DNA from: Deinococcus sp. Leaf326
GTDB lineage: Bacteria > Deinococcota > Deinococci > Deinococcales > Deinococcaceae
Direction: 5' to 3'
Assembly (NCBI RefSeq): GCF_001424185.1
Contig: NZ_LMOM01000001.1
Coordinates: 151,256-215,255, forward strand
Length of the DNA stretch: 64,000 nucleotides
Shown: one piece after another, positions 33,662-41,685 of the stretch
How the letters are laid out: every line of letters starts with the position of its first letter
How positions within the stretch are numbered: the stretch's first letter is position 1
Notes under the pieces: generated by a model
What the model saw: only the letters and a program-made list of their open reading frames with translations
Databases searched by the model: none
Told to the model about the DNA's origin: nothing
Translations under genes and position numbers: made by a program

Positions 33662-34392
33662 GGCCGCTCCAGCGCGCAGCTCTCGGCGCCGGGCCGGTCT
33701 TCGGTCAGGAAGATGGTCTGGGCCATCATCCTGAAGCCGCTCATGCGCTCGCGGAAGACCTCGATGGATTCCTCGGGGTGAATCGAGTCAATGACGGCGT
33801 TCGGACCGATGGCGTTGAACTGGTGCGAGACGCCGCGCGGAATCTGCATGTCCACGAAGCTGCACTCCGGCACCACGAGGTTGTACCGGGTGCGCTGCAC
33901 GCCGTTGGGCAGGTCTGGTAGATCGTCGGTGAACTGCTCGGGCTGGAAGGGCGTCACGCCGGCGACGTTGGTCACCACGAAGGGGGACAAGCTGCCCACC
34001 CGGATCACGGTGCCGGGACCGGTCATCATCCGCACGAAGCGGGTCCCGGTGTGCAGGTGCATCCGCGAGCAGATCCCGCGTTCGCTCGTGTCGTAGAAGT
34101 CCATCAGGTACCGCGAGCTGGCGTAGCCGTCGAAGGGCTTCTCCAGCATGTACACGTCACCTTCTTCGAACTCCTGGGCGCGGATGATGCCGTCTTCGTC
34201 GGGGCTGCGCGCCGCGCGCGCGCCGTGCGAGGTGCGGACGATCCGGGCGAAGGCCCACACCAGGCGCTCGGCCAGCTCGGGCGAGAGCAGCAGCACGGGG
34301 GTCACGACGTTGCGGCCGGGGTCCACGAAGTTCGCCACGTCGTGAACTTCATCTTCGTCATCGGCGTGCTGCTTCATCGGGTCGAGGTTCAC
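33658..34392 (-). CDS. Cupin-like protein of the modification operon
   Basis: 244 residues, GTGA overlaps on both sides. The centre has RMHLHTGTRFVRMMTGPG and the later half VDMQIPRGVSHQFNAIGPNA, the two-motif pattern of cupin barrels with HxH and a second His as metal ligands. Acidic N-terminus. It may be an oxygenase, epimerase or binding protein acting with the PP-loop enzymes; no specific family is clear. Confidence 0.6.
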   Translation of the reverse strand: MNLDPMKQHADDEDEVHDVANFVDPGRNVVTPVLLLSPELAERLVWAFARIVRTSHGARAARSPDEDGIIRAQEFEEGDVYMLEKPFDGYASSRYLMDFYDTSERGICSRMHLHTGTRFVRMMTGPGTVIRVGSLSPFVVTNVAGVTPFQPEQFTDDLPDLPNGVQRTRYNLVVPECSFVDMQIPRGVSHQFNAIGPNAVIDSIHPEESIEVFRERMSGFRMMAQTIFLTEDRPGAESCALERP

Positions 34393-35273
34393 GCCGCCAC
34401 CGTCCCGGTGCTGTTGTACTGGCGGACGATGGCGAGCAGCGCGTCCGGCGCGGTGTCGACTCCGAACTCGGCGCGGGCCCGCTTGATGGCGTCGAGCACC
34501 ATGGTGCGGTCGCTCTTCTTGACCACGTAGACCAGCTGCACGTATTCCTCGTCCGGAAACTGCGGTGCGTCCGGAGGGCTGACCGGGCCAGTGGGGGTCG
34601 CTGGGGCGGGGGCGCTTACCGCATGATCGCCGGAGGGCTCAGGGTTGACCGGCGAAGGCGCGGCCAGCGGCGCGGGGGCCTGGGGTCCGGCCGACGTCGG
34701 CGCGGCGCTCGCGGGGGCCGGGGCTGGGGCCGGGGGCGCGATGAGGCTGTTGAGGAACTCGCTGGGCGCGGTGGGCAGGGTCACCTTCGCCGCCGCCGTC
34801 TCCTGTTCCAGGGCGAAGGCATCGAGGTCGAAGCCGGTCACGGCCAGCAGGTCCTCGTCGAGTGGCTTCAGGAACTCGGCCAGCAGCGTGTCGTCCCAGC
34901 CGCCGAGCTCGCCCGTGCGGTTGTGGGCCACGAGGTAGGCGGAGGCCTCGGCCTCGTCGGTGAAGCTGCCGCCGCGCGTGACCGGGATGAGCCAGGCGCC
35001 GTCGGCGCGGACCTGCACGAACTGGGGAGCCGGGCTGCCGGCAGCGTGGGCGCGCTCGAGCACCGTGAGGCGGCCGTGTCCGGCGATGAGGCGGCCGGAG
35101 GTTTCGTCAATGCTGACCGGGTCGCGCATGCCGAAGCGCTCGATGCTCGCGGCGATGGCGCTCTCGGCGTGCTCTTTCGGGTTGCCGGGCCAGCGCAGCA
35201 GGTCGGACAGGGCCATGTACTCGATACGGAGGGTGTCGGACGGGGGGGCGGGCGTGTTCGTACTTCTGGGCAT
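34389..35273 (-). CDS. ParB-like nuclease/kinase-fold protein
   Basis: 294 residues; ATG 35273 (MPRSTNTPAPPSDTLRIEYM) with TGGAG upstream; further upstream the frame is not gene-like. Residues 17-110 are a ParB-type domain: LSDLLRWPGNPKEHAESAIA, RFGMRDPVSIDETSGRLIAG, then HGRLTVLERAH (G-H-x-R in the usual G-x-x-R place), and DEAEASAYLVAHNRTGE. A Pro/Ala-rich linker (about 165-225) leads to a C-terminal helix-rich domain. First gene of the operon and thus a possible sensor, kinase or nuclease of the modification pathway. Confidence 0.75.
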   Translation of the reverse strand: MPRSTNTPAPPSDTLRIEYMALSDLLRWPGNPKEHAESAIAASIERFGMRDPVSIDETSGRLIAGHGRLTVLERAHAAGSPAPQFVQVRADGAWLIPVTRGGSFTDEAEASAYLVAHNRTGELGGWDDTLLAEFLKPLDEDLLAVTGFDLDAFALEQETAAAKVTLPTAPSEFLNSLIAPPAPAPAPASAAPTSAGPQAPAPLAAPSPVNPEPSGDHAVSAPAPATPTGPVSPPDAPQFPDEEYVQLVYVVKKSDRTMVLDAIKRARAEFGVDTAPDALLAIVRQYNSTGTVAA

Positions 35274-35557
35274 GACGCTCCAGCCGCTGTCTACCGGGGT
35301 GGACAACGGGCGACGCACAAGGATTTGCCACAGGGGCAGCGGCGTCGGCTTCGAGGTGATCGAGGGGCAGGGGATTCCTGCGGCCCGGTGGACGCGGACC
35401 TGGGCGGGAGGCTCGCCCACGGCCGCGATGTCTCCGGATTGCGGCTCCGGAGCGGCACGGTGGTCAAAGGCCTGCAGGTCCAGGTCATGCCGCAGTACCC
35501 GGAGGAGGGTGCGGCCGCACTTGGCTCAGGCCGCCCCCAGTGCGTGGGGGCAAACCG

Positions 35558-35580
35558 AAAAACCGCCCAGCTCGGGGCGG
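35558..35580 (-). terminator. Second terminator of early operon
   Basis: Minus strand: CCGCCC, 6-nt loop, GGGCGG followed by TTTTT. It lies about 160 nt after the first terminator in the same orientation. Confidence 0.75.
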
Positions 35581-35737
35581 CGCGGCAGAGATCGGGATTC
35601 AGTTGTGAGGAGAGGACTGGCTGCGCCCTGTCTCGGGCGGCGTCATCGAAGGTGGAGGATCAGGAGTTGGGTCGCTACTTCATGGGCGGAACCTCCAGCA
35701 GTAGACCGTGCTCGGCAGCACGGCCCTGCACGCCACG

Positions 35738-35760
35738 AAAAACCCCCGCCGAAGCGGGGG
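35738..35760 (-). terminator. Terminator of leftward early operon
   Basis: Minus strand: CCCCCGC, loop TTCG, GCGGGGG, then TTTTT. It would stop leftward transcripts that have crossed the plus-strand gene at 35871-36641 in antisense. Confidence 0.85.
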
Positions 35761-35870
35761 CCTGTATTCGAGTAGACGTTGTGCAGGGTAGTAATGATTA
35801 AGGGATTTCTGCCCGCATTTGTCAAGCCCCCCCCTGCAACCGGAGGACCGGTCGGCGCGTACATGCCTTG

Positions 35871-36641
35871 ATGAAGAGGCTTCTCGTGTGGGTCGTACTG
35901 TCAATTGTTTTCTTCGGCGGAATGATTGGGCTGTTTGTGTTTTTCCATGACGCGCTGACTGGCACCGATGCAGCGAAGGCGGCGGCAGCGCTCCAAGCTA
36001 TTTTTGCCTATGGAGCCATCTTTCCTGCCGGGGCTGTTCTGCTTGTCGCCATTCAAAGCGAGACGCGCGCCTCTAAAGCCGAAGCACGCGTCATTGCATC
36101 CGAAGCGGAAACTGAAAGGGTAAGGCAAGCCGCTCTTGAGCAATCTGCCGCAACATATGAGCTTGCTCAAGCAACGCGCGAACAGGCCGCACTGATGCGG
36201 GCACAGGAAAGCCGAAATCTAGCCCCAAATCTAGCCCTGGTCCATACGGGTGGCACAGGCGCCTACGCCAAGTTTACTTTTATCAATCTCAGCACCCAAA
36301 CCATGTTCATTCAGGAGGCTGTGGCAATAGACCCTCAATTGCAATCGAGGCTCATGCCTGTCCACTCCGAAACAAAGCTGAGAACCAATACAACGCGTGA
36401 AACCAAAGTTCTTCTCTCGGGCGAACAAACCCCGACCAAGCTTAACAATACGCGCCCTACTAGCACTGAGGAAGCGGAAAACTTGCTTAGGGTTGGGGTA
36501 ACTCTATCGGAACTGATTACCACTGTGATCGTAAGATTTCTGCACGCTCCTTCGGGGAGTCAAGTATTGGTAAAAACTTTCCGAGTCAGTTTCCCCGGAT
36601 TTGAGGACACGGCTATTCCGATAATCGAAGAGATTATTTGA
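35871..36641 (+). CDS. Two-helix membrane protein, probable moron
   Basis: 256 residues on the plus strand between two leftward operons. Two transmembrane helices (LLVWVVLSIVFFGGMIGLFV and ALQAIFAYGAIFPAGAVLLV), then a charged coiled coil (SKAEARVIASEAETERVRQA) and a beta-rich cytoplasmic domain. The GC content is visibly lower than that of flanking genes and codon use differs, pointing to recent acquisition. The architecture (membrane pair, coiled coil, soluble domain) occurs in abortive-infection and superinfection-exclusion proteins, but no family is recognised. The start could be TTG 35868 or ATG 35871; no clear ribosome site. Confidence 0.7.
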   Translation: MKRLLVWVVLSIVFFGGMIGLFVFFHDALTGTDAAKAAAALQAIFAYGAIFPAGAVLLVAIQSETRASKAEARVIASEAETERVRQAALEQSAATYELAQATREQAALMRAQESRNLAPNLALVHTGGTGAYAKFTFINLSTQTMFIQEAVAIDPQLQSRLMPVHSETKLRTNTTRETKVLLSGEQTPTKLNNTRPTSTEEAENLLRVGVTLSELITTVIVRFLHAPSGSQVLVKTFRVSFPGFEDTAIPIIEEII

Positions 36642-36645
36642 TTCA

Positions 36646-38196
36646 TCAATGCTCTCCAGGTCCCGGATGCCCCTCCGGGATCTCGCTTTCGGAAATGTCC
36701 TTGAGCCGGTGCGGCAGCATGAGCGCACGCCGCACGGCTTCGAGCGCGAGCACCAGGTTGGGGTACTTGGCCAGCTCGGCGCGCAGCTTCAGCCGACCTT
36801 CGGACTCCCGGTAGATCAAGAACTCGTCATCGTCCTGGCGCCGCCCCTGCTTGCGTCCTCCAGCGCGGTCGCTCATGTCCTCAATCCACCGGCAGAGCGA
36901 CCCCCAGGCCTGCGGGCCGGCGCGCGTGCCGGTCAAGCTCTCGATCTCGGCCGCGTTGGCCACGAGGACGCTGTGCCCGTCCGGGCCGTAGAGAATGATC
37001 AGGCGGGCGTAGTACTGGACCATGCCGCCGCCTTCGAGCGGTTCGCGGACGGACAGCACGTCGCCGTGGAAGTAGCGGCCAGTGCCGTGCTTGGGCCGGG
37101 CGCGCTCCAGCTCGGCGTTGACCGCGACGTAGGTCGCGCGCAGGCCCTGCACCTCGTCGGCCAGCGCCGTCGCCTGGGCCACCTTGCCGGCGGCGAGCAA
37201 CTGGCAGACCTCCAGGGAGAGCGGGTAGGCGTTGACCAGGCTGTCGTGCAGCTGCCCCTGGAGTTCATTACCCTTGCGCGAGTCGCTCAGGGGCGCGTCG
37301 GTACCGCCCTCGTCGGCCAGCGCTAGGCCGATCACGCGCGAGAGGGTGCGGTGGATCTGCGCCTCCTCGCGCTCGGCGGCCGTCAGCTCCAGTACATCGG
37401 AATCACTCAGAAAATATCGGCGGTGGACGCACTTGGCGACGTTGTTCAGCATGGCTCGACTGCCGCGTTCGACGTCGGCGGGCGTGAGGTCGCGCACCGG
37501 GGCCGCGAGCACGGGGGCCTGCACAGGACCGCGCCCGTCCCGCCCGGCCAGGTTCGCCGCCGCCGCCTCAGCGGTCGCTGCGCCCAGCAGGACCTGGAAC
37601 AGCGCGTCCTTCTCCGGCCGGGTCGCGCCGATCGGGGCCACCGATGCGGCGAGCTGGCGGCCTCGCTGGTCGGCGTCTTGCCGCAGCCGGGCCGCTTCCT
37701 TCTCGACGAGCTGGAGGTGAGAAACCGTAGCACCCGGTTGCGCCCGCTCGTCTTCAAGGGCGGCCTCATGGGCGCGGAGGGTGCGGAGCTGCTGCACCCA
37801 GCGGCCCCAGGTGGGGCGGCTGCGGGCTTCGACGAGCGCCGGGGGATCGGCACGAGGGGGCGGCGCGGCGGCGACGTGCAGCAGCGGTACGCTGAGCAGC
37901 TCGCCGTCGGCGAACTTCAGCCGGACGCTGGGGGACTTCACGTCGGCGCGCGGCGTGCGCACTACCTGGGCGCGCTGGCCGAAGCGGGGGTGAGTCGCGC
38001 GCGGCGGCCGGTAGAACACCTCGGCGCCCTGGGCCAGCGCCATAAGCGGCGAGCTGGGAAGCACCTTGGGGCGGGCGTTGGCTGCCTCAAGGCGGCGGTC
38101 GTCAGCGGCGAAGGCGGCGGCCAGGCTCTCCTTCCACGTTGGCGCCGGGCGGGCAACGAGTGGGTGCTTGGGTTTGATGGCCTTCGCGCTGCTCAC
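36646..38196 (-). CDS. Large protein at end of early operon, unknown
   Basis: 516 residues, GTG start in GTGA overlap with the 38807 gene. Basic N-terminus, a beta segment (AQVVRTPRADVKSPSVRLKF), a helical middle rich in Ala, Glu and Arg (HEAALEDERAQPG onward), and CVHRRYFLSDSDVLELTAAE. No catalytic motif is evident. It stops 4 nt from the convergent membrane-protein gene. It may be a replication or DNA-metabolism accessory by context only. Confidence 0.55.
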   Translation of the reverse strand: MSSAKAIKPKHPLVARPAPTWKESLAAAFAADDRRLEAANARPKVLPSSPLMALAQGAEVFYRPPRATHPRFGQRAQVVRTPRADVKSPSVRLKFADGELLSVPLLHVAAAPPPRADPPALVEARSRPTWGRWVQQLRTLRAHEAALEDERAQPGATVSHLQLVEKEAARLRQDADQRGRQLAASVAPIGATRPEKDALFQVLLGAATAEAAAANLAGRDGRGPVQAPVLAAPVRDLTPADVERGSRAMLNNVAKCVHRRYFLSDSDVLELTAAEREEAQIHRTLSRVIGLALADEGGTDAPLSDSRKGNELQGQLHDSLVNAYPLSLEVCQLLAAGKVAQATALADEVQGLRATYVAVNAELERARPKHGTGRYFHGDVLSVREPLEGGGMVQYYARLIILYGPDGHSVLVANAAEIESLTGTRAGPQAWGSLCRWIEDMSDRAGGRKQGRRQDDDEFLIYRESEGRLKLRAELAKYPNLVLALEAVRRALMLPHRLKDISESEIPEGHPGPGEH

Positions 38197-38807
38197 GGCG
38201 ACTTCCTGGCCAGCTCGGCACGGCGCGAGGCGGCCGCCACGTCGCCAGCGGGCGTACGCACGTAGCCGCGGCCCGAGACGACAATCCAGCCCTTGCGCTG
38301 GAGGTCGAGCAGCAACGCCGTGTGTTCCTCATGCAGCGGGGTCTGAAGGCCTTCTTCGCGTAGGCCAGTCGCCTCCAGCGCTCCGACCGCCGTAACGACC
38401 TCACGCCCGAACCCACCCAGCAGCACAAGCTGCTGCACCAGGCGCCGCCGCGCCAGCTCGCCCAGGCCCACTCTGGGCACCTGAGCTGGGCCGTAGGTGT
38501 CGCGCCATTCGACCAACTTCACTTCACCGTAGCCCGTGAGAACGTAGCCTTCATCGAGCGTGCGGCCCTTCTTGTCTTTCCAGATGACCCACCGGATGCG
38601 GCGGGTCTCCTCGTGCAGGTGCCGCAGCAGGGCGCGGTGGTGGTCGCTGATGCTGTGACGCGCGGGATCGCGCAGGTCGTCGGGATCCTGGAGCTTAGGG
38701 CGCAGGCCTGCGGCTTCGAGCGCGGGGATCGAGAGCAGAGGCTGGCCCGAGAAGACGGCAAGGAGACGGTAGAGGTCAGGTTCGGGCAGGCCGGGCAGTT
38801 CGGACAC
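38193..38807 (-). CDS. Putative winged-helix protein, first gene of a sub-operon
   Basis: 204 residues, GTG 38807 with CAGGAG 10 nt upstream. Several helix-turn-helix-like stretches (LSIPALEAAGLRPKLQDPDD, HRALLRHLHEETRRIRWVIW, HTALLLDLQRKGWIVVSGRG with the wing-like RGYVRTP). An operator-like dyad containing a TATACT -10 box lies 60-80 nt upstream, so it is probably controlled by the phage switch. Confidence 0.55.
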   Translation of the reverse strand: MSELPGLPEPDLYRLLAVFSGQPLLSIPALEAAGLRPKLQDPDDLRDPARHSISDHHRALLRHLHEETRRIRWVIWKDKKGRTLDEGYVLTGYGEVKLVEWRDTYGPAQVPRVGLGELARRRLVQQLVLLGGFGREVVTAVGALEATGLREEGLQTPLHEEHTALLLDLQRKGWIVVSGRGYVRTPAGDVAAASRRAELARKSP

Positions 38808-38869
38808 GCAGTGGACTCCTGGGAGAGAAAAGACGATGGGCGCGGGGGAATCGCGCCCAGTCTAGGGAA

Positions 38870-38890
38870 AAAGTATATCCAATGTCTTTT
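38870..38890 (-). promoter_or_regulatory. Operator-like site A with -10 box
   Basis: Left arm AAAGTATA is identical to the other sites; centre TCCAA; right arm TGTCTTTT is degenerate. On the minus strand it contains TATACT, a possible -10 for the 38807 gene. No good -35 is visible. Confidence 0.5.
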
Positions 38891-38906
38891 GCGGGTCTGA
38901 AAACGG

Positions 38907-39335
38907 CTATTGGGTCGCCTCGGCTTCCAGCACGGCGTCGAGGTGCCAGGCCACCACGACCAGGAACCCTGCGGCCCGTAAGTACTCGTGGCATTCGAGC
39001 TGCTTGGCGGTTGGCTTCTTGCCGGGCTGCTTGAGCTCGACGAACCACATGCGCCGCTGGCCGTCCGGCTTGTACATCTGGAGGTCCGGCCAGCCGGGCG
39101 TGTACCAGACTGTGCCGCCGCTGTCGCTGCCTTTGAGGGCTTCCTGCACGCGCCACCCGCGCGCCTTCAGCTGCGCGCAGGCGGCGGCTTGGAAGTCGGC
39201 CTCTTTCGCGTAGCCGTTGCTCTGGCTGGCCGCGAGATAGCCCGCGACCGGTGGAGGGGTCGCGGGCTGGTCGGGAAACAGGTGCGGGTGCCGGCGCTGG
39301 TAGCGCCGCAGGTCCGCGTCGGACATCCGGGTCAT
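38907..39335 (-). CDS. VRR-NUC domain nuclease
   Basis: 142 residues, ATG 39335 in ATGA overlap. From residue 42: KEADFQAAACAQLKARGWRV, then TPGWPDLQMYKPDGQRRMWF and VELKQPGKKPTAKQLECHEY. This gives the PD-(D/E)xK core of VRR-NUC nucleases (E, PDL, E-x-K, Q). Such single-domain phage nucleases act on branched DNA or Holliday junctions. Residues 1-30 are a basic tail. Confidence 0.85.
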   Translation of the reverse strand: MTRMSDADLRRYQRRHPHLFPDQPATPPPVAGYLAASQSNGYAKEADFQAAACAQLKARGWRVQEALKGSDSGGTVWYTPGWPDLQMYKPDGQRRMWFVELKQPGKKPTAKQLECHEYLRAAGFLVVVAWHLDAVLEAEATQ

Positions 39336-39679
39336 CTCGGCAAAGAAGGTAGCAGCACCACCGCCGCCGTGCTACGCCACAACCGCCACCAGGGCCGGAA
39401 GCGCGTGATCTGAACCTCGACGATCCGGTAGGCACGGCTGAGGTCCTGCCCGGCCATCGCGCGGGCATGGTGCGCCTGGAGACCTAGATAGCGGCCCTGA
39501 ACCACTCTGCCGGTTTCGGCGTCGTAGGGGATAACCATGCGGTCCAAAGTCAGGTGGTCCTCGGGGGCTGTGACGCCGCCCAGGCAACTGGCGGCCGCTG
39601 CCGCTCGGGCGCGGGCGACCGGGTGACGAGGGCAGGTGAGTGCGTGCTGGGTCTGGTGGCAATGGGGACAGGGGGTCAT
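39332..39679 (-). CDS. Zinc-ribbon-like small protein
   Basis: 115 residues from ATG 39679, ATGA overlaps on both sides. N-terminal CPHCHQTQHALTCPRHP gives four potential zinc ligands. The C-terminal half has basic/aromatic residues (VEVQITRFRPWWRLWRSTAA) and a hydrophobic end. Function unknown. Confidence 0.5.
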   Translation of the reverse strand: MTPCPHCHQTQHALTCPRHPVARARAAAAASCLGGVTAPEDHLTLDRMVIPYDAETGRVVQGRYLGLQAHHARAMAGQDLSRAYRIVEVQITRFRPWWRLWRSTAAVVLLPSLPR

Positions 39680-40119
39680 GAGGCTCTCCGGGTGTAGGTG
39701 CCGTCCTGCAGCTCGGCTACGCCGTGACGGACCAGGACGCTGAGGGAACGCTCCGCCAGGCTGTAGGACATGCCGTAGCGGCAGGCCACCTGCTGGACGG
39801 TAAGGGGGCGGTCGGGGTGCAGCAGGGCCCAGCACTGGCGCTCGATGGTGCCCAGCTTCTGGACGGCGGCGGTGACGGGGCAGGGCAGAAGTTGGGGCGC
39901 AGGCTCGGGGAGGCCCTGGGGCTGGAGGTGCCGTTCCGGGTCGACGCGGTAGAGGCCTCGGCCGACACGCTCGAGGCGGTCGTCGGCCAGCAGCCGGGAG
40001 AGGGGGTGGTGCAGTTGCTCCCGGGTGAGACTCAGGTCGGCCGTCATCTCGGGGTACCGCCACTCCCGGCCCGGCTCACGCCAGAGCAGCGTGAGCAGCT
40101 GAACCGGGACGGAGCTCAC
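39676..40119 (-). CDS. Double winged-helix DNA-binding protein
   Basis: 147 residues, GTG start in GTGA overlap. Two winged-helix units: LLTLLWREPGREWRYPEMTA with a wing at RVGRGLYRVDP, and TIERQCWALLHPDRPLTVQQ followed by YGMSYSLAERSLSVLVRHGV and ELQDGTYTRR. Likely a transcription or replication accessory factor acting with its neighbour, which has a similar build. Confidence 0.6.
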   Translation of the reverse strand: MSSVPVQLLTLLWREPGREWRYPEMTADLSLTREQLHHPLSRLLADDRLERVGRGLYRVDPERHLQPQGLPEPAPQLLPCPVTAAVQKLGTIERQCWALLHPDRPLTVQQVACRYGMSYSLAERSLSVLVRHGVAELQDGTYTRRAS

Positions 40120-40733
40120 GCGAGCCTGTAGCGGCCGTACAGGTCGCGCACGACGAGCTTGCGGGTCACCGCGACGGCGCCCACGTCGCGCACCCGAGCG
40201 AGGGACCAGTGCAGCCGCCCGGCCAGGGTCTCGGCGCCGGGCGCGTTCCCCTTGCGCCGGTCCACGGTGAGGTTGCGGACCTTCAGGACGAACTGCTCGA
40301 CCTCCAGGTCGCTGACTGGGGAGGGCGGGGGAGGGGGCGCAGGCGGCGCGGCGACAGGAATGGGCGCGGGCTCAGTCTGTAGGCGGTCGCGCAGCCGCTG
40401 TACGGCGTCCTGATCTACCCGGCCGAGGGCCTGCACGGGCAGGGGACTGTGCACTGGCGGCGTGGGTGCAGGTAAGGGCGCGGCGGGGGCTTCGAGGGGA
40501 GGAGGCTCCGGCAGCGGCTCTGGCGCACTTGGCGCGGGCGCGCCGGGGAGACGGAGGCGGTACCGGCCGGTGGCCACCTTCTCGACGTCGAGGGTGAGGG
40601 CAAGCGTCCGGAGCCGGCCGCTGACGACGCTGGGCACGAGTTGGAGTCGGGCGGCAATCTCGGCGCTGGGCCAGATGCGGTCGGGATCTGTGAGCATCAC
40701 GTCGAGGACGGCCTGGTGGGCGGGGGTGGTCAT
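40116..40733 (-). CDS. Winged-helix protein with Pro-rich linker
   Basis: 205 residues from ATG 40733 (MTTPAHQAVLDVMLTDPDRI), ATGA overlap. N-terminal winged helix (IWPSAEIAARLQLVPSVVSG; wing TGRYRL), then about 75 residues rich in Pro and Ala, then a second winged helix ending YGRYRLA. Like the next gene it has two units, here separated by a long flexible linker, as in proteins bridging two DNA sites. Confidence 0.6.
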   Translation of the reverse strand: MTTPAHQAVLDVMLTDPDRIWPSAEIAARLQLVPSVVSGRLRTLALTLDVEKVATGRYRLRLPGAPAPSAPEPLPEPPPLEAPAAPLPAPTPPVHSPLPVQALGRVDQDAVQRLRDRLQTEPAPIPVAAPPAPPPPPSPVSDLEVEQFVLKVRNLTVDRRKGNAPGAETLAGRLHWSLARVRDVGAVAVTRKLVVRDLYGRYRLA

Positions 40734-41500
40734 GTCGGTAGCTCTCCTTCCCAGGCGGCCCGGGCACCTCGGATGGCGTCCCACTGGTTCGGTCGGGTGG
40801 GGCCCTCACGGACCTCGCCGGTCGTGCGGTCGGTGGCGGTGACCTGCCAGCCGTCGGCGCGGCCCAGGACCGCCACGTCGGCGCCGCTGGAGCGCAGGCC
40901 GTCGAGCCAGTCCCAGGGTTTCTCCTGATCGGCGTTGCCCTGGAAGTCGGCGCCCTGGTAGTCGCGGCGCTCGCGGCTGCCGCGCTGCACGGCGGTCGCT
41001 AGGGCGAAGCCGCGCTTCTCGGGCGGCAGGCTGCTGTAGGGCACCTGCTCGCCGGTGACGGGGTGCTGGATATGGACGCCGTTCGCCATGGTGCGGGCGG
41101 CCTCCGCGACGGCGGCCACGTCGGCGCTGGAGGGCTTCTGCTTGCCGGTCGTGGCGCGGGTCACATCGAGTACGACCTGCCAGTCTTCAGGCACCACGCC
41201 GCCCAGCGCGCGGGTGATGCGCTCGGGCGGAAGCTGCCAGCCCCGGAGGTCGAATTCGCTGGCGTCAGCGGCATATTCGATCAGCTGATAGGCCCGCGAG
41301 CGGCTCATGCTGAAGCGTGCCAGCGTGTAGGCCTCGAAGGTGGCGTGCTCGGCCCGGTAGAGGCGGGCATCACGGATCTCGGTCAGGGCCTTCCCGGCCA
41401 GGACCGCCGCCGCTCCGCCCACCATGACCTGAGTCTCCAGTTCGACGAGCCGCGCCCGCTCCTCGGGGGTCATGATCTTCTCGACGTCGATGAAGCTCAC
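40730..41500 (-). CDS. KorB/KfrB-like early protein, unknown
   Basis: 256 residues; GTG 41500 (VSFIDVEKIMTPEERARLVE) overlaps the previous stop as GTGA. RAEHATFEAYTLARFSMSRSRAYQLIEYA is the helix-turn-helix-like segment of plasmid/phage regulators that choose hosts by a sRSRAYQ helix. The C-terminal part is polar with DRTTGEVREGPTRPNQWDAI. Possible transcriptional regulator or replication factor. Confidence 0.55.
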   Translation of the reverse strand: MSFIDVEKIMTPEERARLVELETQVMVGGAAAVLAGKALTEIRDARLYRAEHATFEAYTLARFSMSRSRAYQLIEYAADASEFDLRGWQLPPERITRALGGVVPEDWQVVLDVTRATTGKQKPSSADVAAVAEAARTMANGVHIQHPVTGEQVPYSSLPPEKRGFALATAVQRGSRERRDYQGADFQGNADQEKPWDWLDGLRSSGADVAVLGRADGWQVTATDRTTGEVREGPTRPNQWDAIRGARAAWEGELPT

Positions 41501-41685
41501 CGGCGACCGTCCGGCGCTGGTTCCTGCAAGGTCAGGGCAGGCGCGCAATCCAGCTTCTCCGGCATACGGCGCAGATAGAGCGGCAGGTCGGCGTCCACGT
41601 CGCGCCCCAGGGCCTCCCGCAAACGCTTCTGCTGGCGACCATATTCGCGGCGACTTAGGCCGTCTCGGTTCCCAGCTACGCTCAC
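41497..41685 (-). CDS. Short early protein, unknown
   Basis: 62 residues in GTGA overlaps on both sides. Basic N-terminal half (SRREYGRQQKRLREALGRDV), likely helical. No family recognised. Confidence 0.45.
   Translation of the reverse strand: MSVAGNRDGLSRREYGRQQKRLREALGRDVDADLPLYLRRMPEKLDCAPALTLQEPAPDGRR

Larger units (their letters stand above)
32694..35305. repeat. 17-nt dyad repeated at operon start and in amidotransferase gene
   Basis: GTCTACCGGGGTGGACA occurs at 32694-32710 and again at 35289-35305, the second copy 16 nt upstream of the operon's first start codon. The unit is an imperfect inverted repeat (GTCTACC/GGTGGAC). It could be an operator, or chance in GC-rich DNA. The coordinates span both copies. 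Confidence 0.35.
35274..35870. other. Intergenic region between late/modification operon and early operon
   Basis: About 600 bp without a convincing gene on either strand; the open frames here have no ribosome site and Arg/Ser-rich shadow composition. It holds two minus-strand terminators, a further 7-bp hairpin (35533-35551) without T-run, one copy of the 17-nt dyad, and presumably the promoter of the 35273 operon, which I could not identify. Confidence 0.6.

Noticed and set aside
35533..35551. Hairpin GCCCCCA/TGGGGGC as a third terminator
   Set aside because: No T-run on either strand after the stem.
35274..35870. tRNA or small RNA gene in the 600-bp gap
   Set aside because: I found no cloverleaf, no TTCGA arm in the right context and no matching acceptor stem.
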